DNA of 37,081 bases from a virus. The DNA lies in the IMG/VR virus record IMGVR_UViG_3300027906_000059, positions 1 through 37,081 of that record. One strand, 5' to 3'. Below are positions 22,701 through 31,600 of this stretch, piece after piece. The first letter of the stretch is position 1. Each line of letters begins with the position of its first letter. A program made the position numbers and the translations under genes. Below the pieces are notes generated by a model that worked only from the letters and a program-made list of their open reading frames with translations, did not search any database and had not been told where the DNA came from.

Positions 22701-25700
22701 GTTCCATTTGTCATAGAAATTTCAACAAGTTTTGGAACTACGTCAATTCCACTAGTACTATCAAGGAAAGGATAGTGTCTAGCAACAGGTCTAAATGCTC
22801 TTCCAACAAATGCAACGTTTCTTGATCTGATATGAGTATCAGGAAGACTACTGGTCTTAATAGATTCAACAAAGCTTCCTATAACTGTTCCCCTAGTGTT
22901 GGTCTGCGGAACACTAACAGCAGCTCTTGCTGCTGATCTGAATAAACCACCAACCCAACGATTGCCAGTCACAATATTAGAAGATGCACTAGATCCAGCT
23001 TCACCACTCCTAACTGCTGCTGCTGCTCCCATCCCAAACACCGATCCTGTTGGTGGTGCTGTATTTCTCCTTGCGTTAATACTATTGGTAACTGCTGCCA
23101 TTCCACCTGCAACCATCCCAAACACTCCCATTCTTTGCCTTGGAAGAGCAGCACCAGTTTTTACTCGTGTTCCACCATCAGTTTGTACAGTTCTAACCCA
23201 AGTATCAGTAGATGGACTTAAACTAATAATTCCAGTAAATTCAACCATATTAAATGGGTTAACATTCTCTACTCTAGATGCTAATGGTTGTTCAATCCAA
23301 TCAACTTCAGTATAATCAAGAGTAAGTAGATCACCAGTTTTTCTAACATTAGTATCTACTAATGGTAAGTTTGTTGAAAAATCAGCAGTTTCAGTATTAA
23401 TATCAGGTCTTAATGCTAACTCAGGTTTAAGTGAATAAAAATCTAATGGTACATTCAATTCCTTAGTCTCTGTATTAATATCAGATTTACAATCAGGATT
23501 TCCCCTATCCATTAAATTAGTATCTTTAAAGTCATCTACAAAGAATCCAGTCTTAAATCTAGATAATCCATCAGCATCTTGAACTTGTAAAGTCTTTGTA
23601 TCAAGTTCCAATAGACTCAACGAAGTAACTACTTCTAAATTATCAATTCTATCCTCTAAATCACCAATATCTCTCATTGTATATCTTATATTATCAACAA
23701 GATTTATCATCGCATCTTGTGGATCATAAAGGTATGCAGGAAGCGTAACCGTTGCAATTGTCATTGCATTTTCAATATTTGGTGGTTCCTGTGGATCAGA
23801 AGAAGAAGTTCCTTTAATTACAGAAAGATTTCCAAGAGTATCTAACATTACCTTATCAATTCTTGGTAGGTAATATGTGTATCCGATTAATGAACTTTCA
23901 TTTGGAGAAACAATAAATGCTGAGTTGACATTTCCAGATGCTCCAAAATTTCTTTGAGCATCTACAAATGGACATGTAGTAGTAGAACTAGTTGGTACTA
24001 CTCTTGGTCTAAAGTCTAAAGTATCTGATGATCTTAATCCATTTGGTAAATAAGGAATATCATTTTGGAATCTTTCCGCATTATAAGATTCTACTGTATA
24101 AACATCACCAGTATCACCAGCAGGAACAACAAAACTATTAAAGATTATACTTAAAGTCTTACATGGTGCTGGGAAATTTGCTCTTCTTACTAGTCTAGAG
24201 TAATCATAGAATTCTTCTCTTTGACCTTTATCTAAGGCAAACCTATCAGTAATATTTAAGAAACTTCCTACTGTTATATTTTGTAGATTAGTACTAATAT
24301 TTGATTCAGAGAAAGTTGTAAGTTCTCCTATTACAAATTTCATAGGAGTTAGGTAAGCAATCTCAATAGTAGTTGCATTAATTCTTCCAGTTATTTGTGC
24401 TACTGCTCCACTAGTTGCACCAGTAACTCTTTCACCAATAATAGCAGCAGTATTTAAATTAAGACCACTAACGAATACTAATCTATCTAATATTGGCTTT
24501 GCAGTATCTATTGACTCATATACACCAACTATATTTGCCACATCTGGAAGACCTAATGAGATTTCCTTATCTTCAATTCTTATACCATAATTTAGATTAA
24601 GAGGTAATCCACTACCTACCGTATTAACACCTACAGAAGTATATAATATATCCTTTCTTTGACTTCTAACGAAATCTTTCTTCTTACTCTTAATACCTTG
24701 TTTCTTAACAGTAGTATTAACTACAACATTAGTTTGATTAGTTGCTAAACCATTAATAGTAAATGATTGTCCATCTGCACCTAATACAAATTGACTTGAA
24801 TCAATTACACCTTGAGAACCATTAGAATATATTACACTATATCTTTCAGCATCAAATGATTCAAAGAAAGCACTAGATATACCAGTAGCAGTGATATTAA
24901 CACTTAATACACCACTACCATTAGTACTTTCGCCTGTAACTTGACTTCCAATTATTAAATTAGAATTATCTAAACTTACGTTAGATACATCAAACTGAGC
25001 TAACGGTGCATATAGACCCTTAGTATTATTAAGACCAACTCTTGCCACACCTAAAACAAATGAAGGTGCTTCAAATCCAGTAGTTGGTGCTAATGTACCA
25101 TCACATACACCAGTTATAGTAGGACAAGTAGCAAGAGTTACTGAATTAAGATCTGCAGCAATACCAGATATTCTATTAAAAGTAGGTAATGTTGCAGCAG
25201 GTTTTATATACTTAATGATTGTTCCTTCTTTAACACCACTCCAATTTTTTCCAGCTACAGTAGCAGCAGCACCAGTTATACTAATATTATTAACAACATT
25301 AAATTGTTCTGGTAACCAATTCTCAAGAACAGTATCTGCTCTAAAATCAACAGAGAATCCAGAAATAGAACTAGTATCTTGATAAACTGATTTAATATCA
25401 TTAATACCATATGCAGTTGCAGCAGTTAATGATACTGTAACTGATGGATCTTCATTAATTATTATCTGTTCACCTCTAACAAACGTACCAGAAACTTGTG
25501 TAAGTTCTTGATTAGCACCTCCACCACCTTGATTATGTGCATATCCAGTTGCACCACTACTTACACCTCTAACAAAAGCACCTGCAGGTAACTGAGTATT
25601 AGATAATGCTATATTAGTTGTAACTCTTGTCCATAACTGAAGATCATAAACATAAAGATCAAACTGAGTAGAATTATTGGTATATTGACTATCAGTTAAA

Positions 25701-27034
25701 TTGCATGTATAAACTTTTGCTTGACCTATTTGAGTTCCTGTACCTGCAGTGTTAGAAGCAGATCTTTGATCCCATAAACTAACTACAGATGCTGAGTTAG
25801 TACCAGTTGCTTGAGGTGCCCCAAAAACATTATTAAGTCTCAATCTTGTACCAAAATCATAAGAAACTAAAGAACTATCTACAGTTTGCTTATCTCTTGG
25901 TTTTTCTACATCTAATACAGTAGTTCCAATCTTTTCACTATCATATCCTTTAACGTATGCCTTTCCTGCAGACACCTTAACTGCCATTAAATCATCAGTT
26001 GGTGTATTTCCTTGTTCTGTTACTTGAGTTGATCTATAGACACCCTCATTAGAAACACCATCATTCAATGAATTAGCAATTTCTACTTCAAATGGCTTTA
26101 CAGAATAATTTCCAGATTCATCAAAAGTTCTTTGAGCAAAGTAATCCTTAATTATTGAATATTGTGATTTATTTTGTAATTTCTTAATTTCTCCACCATC
26201 TAATCTAACTAATTCTACAAAACTAGTATCATTTTGATCAGATAGATTCTTTTTAATTAGAGTGGTTGTAATCTTAAACCTATCAGCACCTGGTGCGGCA
26301 AAGTTTGAGAACCCTCTAGCATTATCATATAATTGAGAATCTTCCTTAGCAGTAATAATATCTTCCCGTATATCCAGACCAACTCTATAAGAAGGTGAAT
26401 TTGAATATGGATCTAAAACTAACTTATCAGTGGCAACATCAACAAAAGTTCCACGAATAAAGTATACACCTGCACCAATTGCAACCGCACATCCAGTAGC
26501 TGAAGCATCAGTATCGATAAGAGTTGCTACAGAATCTCCTGCATTTATAGGAGTATTTCCATAAACAAAGGATTCTTCAACTAGTAGATTTTCTCCATTA
26601 TTTAATGTGTCTATTGTATTGTCTTGTCCAGACTCAACATACTTAACAAAAAGTGTAAAATGTGTTATTTCTGAAGTATCTCCTGCTACCTTATAGTCAT
26701 CAACACTTACAATAATACCAGTATCTTCTCCCTTTAATCTTTTACCTTTTAATTTATCAGCATATAATGCTACAGGTATCCCTAAATGTTCATTATTTAT
26801 TTTAATTGAATAATATTGTCCATCATAGTTTATATTACCAGGGATCACCATTGATCCTTCTTTAAAGATATGACTACCAAAAGACTCTATTTGATTCTGT
26901 AATTGTGACTGAAGAGTCGTTAACTCTCTAGCCTGAACAGGTTGTCCTGGTTTGAATAATACCTTGTAAAAATTATCTTCCTTATTAAAATCGTCGTAAT
27001 AAGGATTTATATTTAAATTCGTCTTTTGTGGCAT
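19706..27034 (-). CDS. giant virion protein, DUF4815-type N-terminus, baseplate region
   Basis: 2442 aa. The start MPQKTNLNINPYYDDFNKED, then 'FYKVLFKPGQPVQARELTTL' and 'QNQIESFGSHIFKEGSMVIP', is the DUF4815-type start found in marine T4-like structural proteins. About residues 1290-1330 are a Gly/Ala-rich hydrophobic segment ('MGVFGMVAGGMAAVTNSINA', DNA near 23070-23130). Then 'RSRNVAFVGRAFRPVARHYP' and two proline tracts (PPPP near 22320, PPPPP near 22140), then 'CDPLAQSFTTDESGGFLTSV' opening a beta domain. GxGY-type repeats occur near 21230-21400. The C-terminus is 'AYAPRYQDFRVIALA'. It follows gp8 by 6 bases, in the place of T4 gp9-gp12, so a baseplate periphery role is likely. Confidence 0.8.
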   Translation of the reverse strand: MPQKTNLNINPYYDDFNKEDNFYKVLFKPGQPVQARELTTLQSQLQNQIESFGSHIFKEGSMVIPGNINYDGQYYSIKINNEHLGIPVALYADKLKGKRLKGEDTGIIVSVDDYKVAGDTSEITHFTLFVKYVESGQDNTIDTLNNGENLLVEESFVYGNTPINAGDSVATLIDTDASATGCAVAIGAGVYFIRGTFVDVATDKLVLDPYSNSPSYRVGLDIREDIITAKEDSQLYDNARGFSNFAAPGADRFKITTTLIKKNLSDQNDTSFVELVRLDGGEIKKLQNKSQYSIIKDYFAQRTFDESGNYSVKPFEVEIANSLNDGVSNEGVYRSTQVTEQGNTPTDDLMAVKVSAGKAYVKGYDSEKIGTTVLDVEKPRDKQTVDSSLVSYDFGTRLRLNNVFGAPQATGTNSASVVSLWDQRSASNTAGTGTQIGQAKVYTCNLTDSQYTNNSTQFDLYVYDLQLWTRVTTNIALSNTQLPAGAFVRGVSSGATGYAHNQGGGGANQELTQVSGTFVRGEQIIINEDPSVTVSLTAATAYGINDIKSVYQDTSSISGFSVDFRADTVLENWLPEQFNVVNNISITGAAATVAGKNWSGVKEGTIIKYIKPAATLPTFNRISGIAADLNSVTLATCPTITGVCDGTLAPTTGFEAPSFVLGVARVGLNNTKGLYAPLAQFDVSNVSLDNSNLIIGSQVTGESTNGSGVLSVNITATGISSAFFESFDAERYSVIYSNGSQGVIDSSQFVLGADGQSFTINGLATNQTNVVVNTTVKKQGIKSKKKDFVRSQRKDILYTSVGVNTVGSGLPLNLNYGIRIEDKEISLGLPDVANIVGVYESIDTAKPILDRLVFVSGLNLNTAAIIGERVTGATSGAVAQITGRINATTIEIAYLTPMKFVIGELTTFSESNISTNLQNITVGSFLNITDRFALDKGQREEFYDYSRLVRRANFPAPCKTLSIIFNSFVVPAGDTGDVYTVESYNAERFQNDIPYLPNGLRSSDTLDFRPRVVPTSSTTTCPFVDAQRNFGASGNVNSAFIVSPNESSLIGYTYYLPRIDKVMLDTLGNLSVIKGTSSSDPQEPPNIENAMTIATVTLPAYLYDPQDAMINLVDNIRYTMRDIGDLEDRIDNLEVVTSLSLLELDTKTLQVQDADGLSRFKTGFFVDDFKDTNLMDRGNPDCKSDINTETKELNVPLDFYSLKPELALRPDINTETADFSTNLPLVDTNVRKTGDLLTLDYTEVDWIEQPLASRVENVNPFNMVEFTGIISLSPSTDTWVRTVQTDGGTRVKTGAALPRQRMGVFGMVAGGMAAVTNSINARRNTAPPTGSVFGMGAAAAVRSGEAGSSASSNIVTGNRWVGGLFRSAARAAVSVPQTNTRGTVIGSFVESIKTSSLPDTHIRSRNVAFVGRAFRPVARHYPFLDSTSGIDVVPKLVEISMTNGTFVKGEVVEIYAPDGTQAGVMRIAQPDHKEGNITTPEDTFNANPYNTSTSLGTAYSASSTVLNIDIASLTDEARGSYWGYIPTGTGVVILGRTSGAEATVTDVRLVCDTYGDIMGSFWFRDPIASPPPPLRWRTGTKTFKLTSSSTNATPLRGSKLISSGETSYTATGIVETFKNTLVIVRRPPPPPRRCDPLAQSFTTDESGGFLTSVDLYFGNKDPNERITVQVRTVELGTPTTQVVQDYASITLNPSQINTHPSGEVLTKVTFPSPVYLEPRTEYAIVLLAPTTNNYEAWIAQMGERTVNTQSLPNAESVMVTRQYVGGSLFKSQNGSIWTPSQFEDLKFKLYKASFITQPGTAYFYNQNLGSGSQSIPRLMSNAIKTLPRKLRVQHTATTHAATLVTLGVGAKVSEGSAGGTGPTGIIESVGGPINTGTVTNAGTGYDNATYSNVPLYNVTGNGTGGQATVVVSGGVVASISAFGAAGNGYAVGDVVGLTTSSAGLKGTGAELTITATASQDTIYLKDVHGEEFTAGQDLVYYSGSNRVALGSTDVVSSALINELYSGDVLEIEHYNHGMTADQNVVQLQDIEPNTPPVLLSDNLDIGDQIISVASTAGFVDFDGQANIDKGYVKINSEIIFYDSVGTNQLGIGTRGVEGTIERTHNANDVAYKYELNGVGLDRINRTHTLAASVSNSRTIDKYHIKIPRADLATGDTQLSFNNEANLGGSDIWASQNFQYNRIIPQFNLLTPSDTTTISSQLRSTSGTSASGSEVSFLDKGYENVTLNQPNTLITPRIVCSEINETTHLTDLPKNRSMTLAVQFNTTDANLSPVLDTMNGIVVYQRSRLNSPITDYTRDGESDNPSGDPHAGVYITRRVDLKNPATSLKVLVAAFRNSSADFRVLYQLIREDTPDAELSWELFPGYENLRDFGDTGQRIIDPAKNTGHPDFFVPASRDDEFLEYQFTSDDLVEFTGFKIKLVSSGSNEAYAPRYQDFRVIALA

Positions 27035-27040
27035 TTTACT

Positions 27041-28606
27041 TTAGAATTCCAAGATGATCTTAACGTCTTCTTTTTGGCGAGAGTTTCTGGTGATAGTAGG
27101 TCTATTGTCTAGATAGATTATTTCACCTGACCCTTTATTTATCTCAGGACTTGCGAGTCCATTTGTGAAGTTAACTCCGAGAGGTATAAGTTTGTTACCT
27201 GTTGGGTTTGTACTAATTCCAGTGAAATTAGTATCAACGGATCCTTGAAATCCGCTTGCAGGTGCAACTATGTTATTTGCTGAAGATTCAAAAGATAAAA
27301 CCTTAGCTTCTGTAGTAACCCCAACATAATCTGTTTGATCTAAAGTTGTTTGATTAAAATACAATGACCTATCTTGGTAGTATTTTAATACTTTAGTATC
27401 TGTACTATAGGATACTATATATCCTTCTGCAGTACCTTCACTTACAGTTTGCTGGATTTTTTCACCAATAGTGGGACTTCCACTTGATGTTGATAATTTA
27501 ACTGAATTTACTGATGAATATTGATTGTCAGTAAATGTAGTTGCTGATCCAGTTACAGTTGGATTTTTTACAATTCCAATCTGTGCAAACTTAGTATCAA
27601 CTGGGAAATCTCTAGTAGAATCATCAAATCTAGCATAGATTAGAATCTTATCGGTTCCCAATTCTTTATATAAATCAAATCCATGACCCTTTGATGGTGG
27701 GATAATTGGAATTAATTTAGCATAATTACCAGCAGAAACTGCAGAGTTTCCAATTGGTCCTAAATCAACCATTCCAAAACTATAGTCTTTACCACCAGCA
27801 GAAACAATAGTTTTAGTTATCTGACCAGAACTATTAGTATCTAAAACAACTTTAGCACCAGTACCATCACCTACAACATCAACTTCCTTACCTACAACAT
27901 TCTGTGAATAACCAGAACCTTGCTGATCTACATATATTTTCTTAATTTGATTATTATTTAAATCAGAATCACCATTCTCCCTAACAGATTGTATTTGTAC
28001 ATCAGTTGAAGTAGACCAATTATTAGGAACAGAAATATATTCTGTAGAATCAAATTTTATAATATCACTAGGAGGAACTGTAAAAAGATACTTCCAAATA
28101 TATCCATCACCACTCTCACCTGCTCTTGATGGTTCCAAATCTGTGAATAATGGTTCATCTTGTGAAGCATTACCAGTTGTACTTATTCCAGTAGCACCAT
28201 TATCAATACAAATATAAACATCATAATTCTTATTCATTACATAATAAGTTGCATCATATAATCTTGCAGAACGTGTAATGGGTGAAAGATTTGTAATACT
28301 GTAATCATGACGATACATTTCATATCTTGATCCCTGAGTCCAATTGACTCTTTTCACCAACCTTCTAATATTAGCACTTGTTACTTTCTTACCAAACATC
28401 ATGGTGTCACCAACATGACTCATATTATTAAAATTATCTACAGGATTGGGAGTGTTTGTATCCCATGTAGATGTTCTCCCAAAACCAACATTGGTTGGGT
28501 TATCAAGACCTAGAAAGACGTAATAAGAATTTGTAGAGTTTTCTACTGTCTCTACAAAATTATTAGCATTCAGTATTCTAAATTGATCTGTTACGATAGC
28601 AGCCAT
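27041..28606 (-). CDS. gp8: baseplate wedge protein, expanded
   Basis: T4 gp8 family, 521 aa against 334 in T4. gp8 dimers are part of each baseplate wedge. Family segments: 'AAIVTDQFRILNANNFVETV', 'WDTNTPNPVDNFNNMSHVGD', 'GDGYIWKYLFTVPPSDIIKF' (T4 has GDGYVWEYLFEIPP) and the C-terminus 'SGEIIYLDNRPTITRNSRQK' then 'EDVKIILEF' (T4 SGEMIYMENRPPI...INILFTF). The extra length lies mainly in residues about 230-470, which hold a 'QQGSGYSQNVVGKEVDVVGD' unit and other Gly/Ser/Thr-rich beta sequence. An exact TATAAATA box lies 19 bases upstream of ATG 28606, touching the stop of the preceding giant gene. Confidence 0.95.
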   Translation of the reverse strand: MAAIVTDQFRILNANNFVETVENSTNSYYVFLGLDNPTNVGFGRTSTWDTNTPNPVDNFNNMSHVGDTMMFGKKVTSANIRRLVKRVNWTQGSRYEMYRHDYSITNLSPITRSARLYDATYYVMNKNYDVYICIDNGATGISTTGNASQDEPLFTDLEPSRAGESGDGYIWKYLFTVPPSDIIKFDSTEYISVPNNWSTSTDVQIQSVRENGDSDLNNNQIKKIYVDQQGSGYSQNVVGKEVDVVGDGTGAKVVLDTNSSGQITKTIVSAGGKDYSFGMVDLGPIGNSAVSAGNYAKLIPIIPPSKGHGFDLYKELGTDKILIYARFDDSTRDFPVDTKFAQIGIVKNPTVTGSATTFTDNQYSSVNSVKLSTSSGSPTIGEKIQQTVSEGTAEGYIVSYSTDTKVLKYYQDRSLYFNQTTLDQTDYVGVTTEAKVLSFESSANNIVAPASGFQGSVDTNFTGISTNPTGNKLIPLGVNFTNGLASPEINKGSGEIIYLDNRPTITRNSRQKEDVKIILEF

Positions 28607-28624
28607 ATTATCAGCTTTTTTCTG

Positions 28625-28632
28625 TATTTATA
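28625..28632 (-). promoter_or_regulatory. late promoter box TATAAATA for gp8
   Basis: The minus strand reads TATAAATA directly after the TAG (28633-28635) of the giant upstream gene and 19 bases before the gp8 ATG. This leaves a very short leader and no clear Shine-Dalgarno sequence. Confidence 0.7.
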
Positions 28633-31600
28633 CTAGCCAAGATCCTTTCTCGCAGCACCAGTGCTTCTGAGTCCGTAATCTCTTCTTTGGATTGTTGGAT
28701 AAGTAGACAATCCTGATGTAATCCGACCTGTTACACCAATAGAAACTGGATCAGTAGATCTACTGAATCCTGATAGTCTTCCCCAAGAGAATCCACCAAT
28801 TGCACTTCCTATTCCAACAGAAGTACTAATTCCAGTACTGGTAATTCCAGTATCAACATTACAAGTAATAATACCAACACCTGCATTGAATGCACTTACG
28901 ATGTAGATATTATCCACACAAGTTGTTCCAACTCCAACAACTGCAGCATTGCTGCTATTGACTGATGTTACACCGTGACCGACTTGAGTATCAAAGATGT
29001 AAATTGGATATCCAACTTGAAGGTCTGTATCACTAGTATTAGGATTACCTGCAGTATCTCTAGTGATATTAAACTTAATTGCAAGATCATGGGATCCTAT
29101 TCCATCAGTTACTGCAATTCCAGTAATAGTACCGTCGTATCCCTGCATTGTTGTGATTGTATCAATATCTTCCTTAGTCCATGATGGGAAAGGAGCTATT
29201 ACTTGAGGAGGAGCAGTAACTGTATATCCAATACCACCATTTGTTATAGTAGTACCAGTTATTATTCCGTTTGTAATAGTTGCTGTTGCAGTAGCAGTTG
29301 TTCCTACCCCAACTCCAATAGCATGAGGTGCAGATATTGAAATAGAAGTTGTTGCTCCTACATATCCACTACCACCACTTGTTATTGTTAATGCGGATAT
29401 TGTTCCTCCAGCACCTACTGTTGCAGTTAATCCTGCAGCAACTGGAGTCTCTCCACTAACAATTAGTCCACCAACACTATTAATTGTAAGAGAACCAAAA
29501 TCTTGTTCATATCTGAAGAATTTTCCATTATCAACAAATAATTGAGTGTCGGTTGTAGTCAAATCTCCAATTATTCTTGATGTTGGATATACTAATGATT
29601 CTATAGAATCTCTTGACTTATAAACAATATCACCACCAACTCTTTTATCAACCTTCTGCTTAGTCCAGTTTGCTGGTTTGAAATTGACTTCATCAATACC
29701 TATTCCATTATATAAATTGGTTTCTACCTTATCTGATGCAGTAACAGAGTAAATTGTTCTTGGATCTTGAGTAGTTGTTATACCAGCAGTTGCATACTTA
29801 GATACTTGTAAAACATCTCCATCCTTAATTGTTGGGAATAATGATGAACCCGCACCAACTAATACACTGTCAATCCCATTTGTTCCTTTATAGAAGAATA
29901 TTGAGATATTATCTTCAGGACCAGGTGGAGTCATGAATACAAAGGAAGTTCCTCCATCAAAAGTATAAGATTCGCCAGGATCTTGAACTACTCCATTTAC
30001 AAATACTAATAATAATGAATTAAGATCAATTAAAGAAGAATTTTGATCGTTAGGATCAATCTCAAAACTTAATAAAGAACTATTATAATATAATGGGAAT
30101 CTGGTTCTTGCTCCATCCTGAAGATCCTTAATAGAATCAATATAATCAAATTCACCCATATTCCAAGAAGAGAATTGATCATTGTATGTGTCAAGAACAG
30201 TAAGTTCAAAATCGTCCATAGCAGAAGTATTACGGAATCTTGATGTAACCAATCCAACTGGTTTAAATACATCTCCTTCTCTGAAATTATACCCATAATT
30301 ATGAATATTAAATCCAGTAACAGTGAATGATGTAGATCCAATACCTGCTATATTATCACCACCAACAGCAACAGATAAGTTAACACCTGTTCCAGTATCA
30401 GTAGTAGAACCAATACCTCTTCTAGAAACACCAGTTATTCCAAGATTTGAATAAGATGGAGAATCTACAAATATCTTTGGATTTACATAATCAGCACCAG
30501 CACTAGTAATATCAAATTTTAATGCCCCACCAGTTCCTTTAGGTGCTTTACCAACATTAACAGAAATTGTGTTTGCAGCAGGTGTTGTAATTGCTAAGTT
30601 TATAAGTCCATCTATAGGATCACCAACTCTAGGATATGAATGATTGCTATTATGATTATCTTGAGCACAAGTAAATGTGAGAGAAGATGTCTTAATACCA
30701 ATAGTATCACTAGCACTTAAACCATGATTAGAAGTGGTTGTTACAACTAAAATACCAGTTTCTGGATTATAAGTTGCAGCATTAACATTAAGTGGTGTAG
30801 TACCCCAAGCATTTGGTATTATCGCACCTGTTGCTGTACCACCAACGTAATTGTGAGTATTATCTACTACAGTTGCTGTTACCACAGCACCAGTTCCTGC
30901 TCCACCACCAGATCCAACACCAACTGAGAGTGTATCTGTATCAATTACGGTAATTGGTAGGTTTGTAGAACCACCAGCAGGGTCAGTTGATCTTGGATAA
31001 GTATGATTAGTCTGATAATTATCCCTAGAACAAGTAAATGTAAGAGAATTATCTACAATCTGTACATTACCACTGCTTCTACCGTGACTTGGAATAGTTA
31101 AAGTAAGTGTTCCAGTATGAGATTCATATACTGCATTTGTTGGTGTAAATGGACCACCTGTACCAGTAACAGCACCTGTAGCAGCACTTACGAACTTATG
31201 ATCATATGCTATGTCTGTTACTCCCACAGAAACTGGATTGTTGTATCCAGAACCCCATTCTAAATCGGCATGATATTCGTAAGCAGTACCAGAACCAACA
31301 TATGTGTGTGGAATAGTACTTGTACCAACATTTGCTGTAAATGTAGTAGTGGATAAAATTCCAGTAATGCTAAATGGTCTATCATTAACGGTATCTGGGA
31401 AGATAGTGGTTGTTACTCCTGCGTGAGGTGCAGCACAAGCAAATTCAAGACCTGATAATTTTACTAATTCGTTTATTTCTTTATATTCATGAGTTGTTGA
31501 AGTTGTAACTTCAAGTTCTCCTGTAGTATTGTTGTATGATGCTGTAGTAATTCCATAAGTCTTACCAGTTGTAGGAATACCACAAATACCAATTATACTA

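Noticed and set aside
22896-23315. 139-aa plus-strand frame
   Set aside because: It is antisense to the Gly/Ala-rich part of the 2442-aa protein and arises from that codon composition; no ribosome site or promoter.
27136-27143. GATAAATA box inside gp8 as a promoter for the 2442-aa gene
   Set aside because: It lies about 100 bases from the next ATG and inside coding sequence; AT-rich DNA gives such matches by chance.
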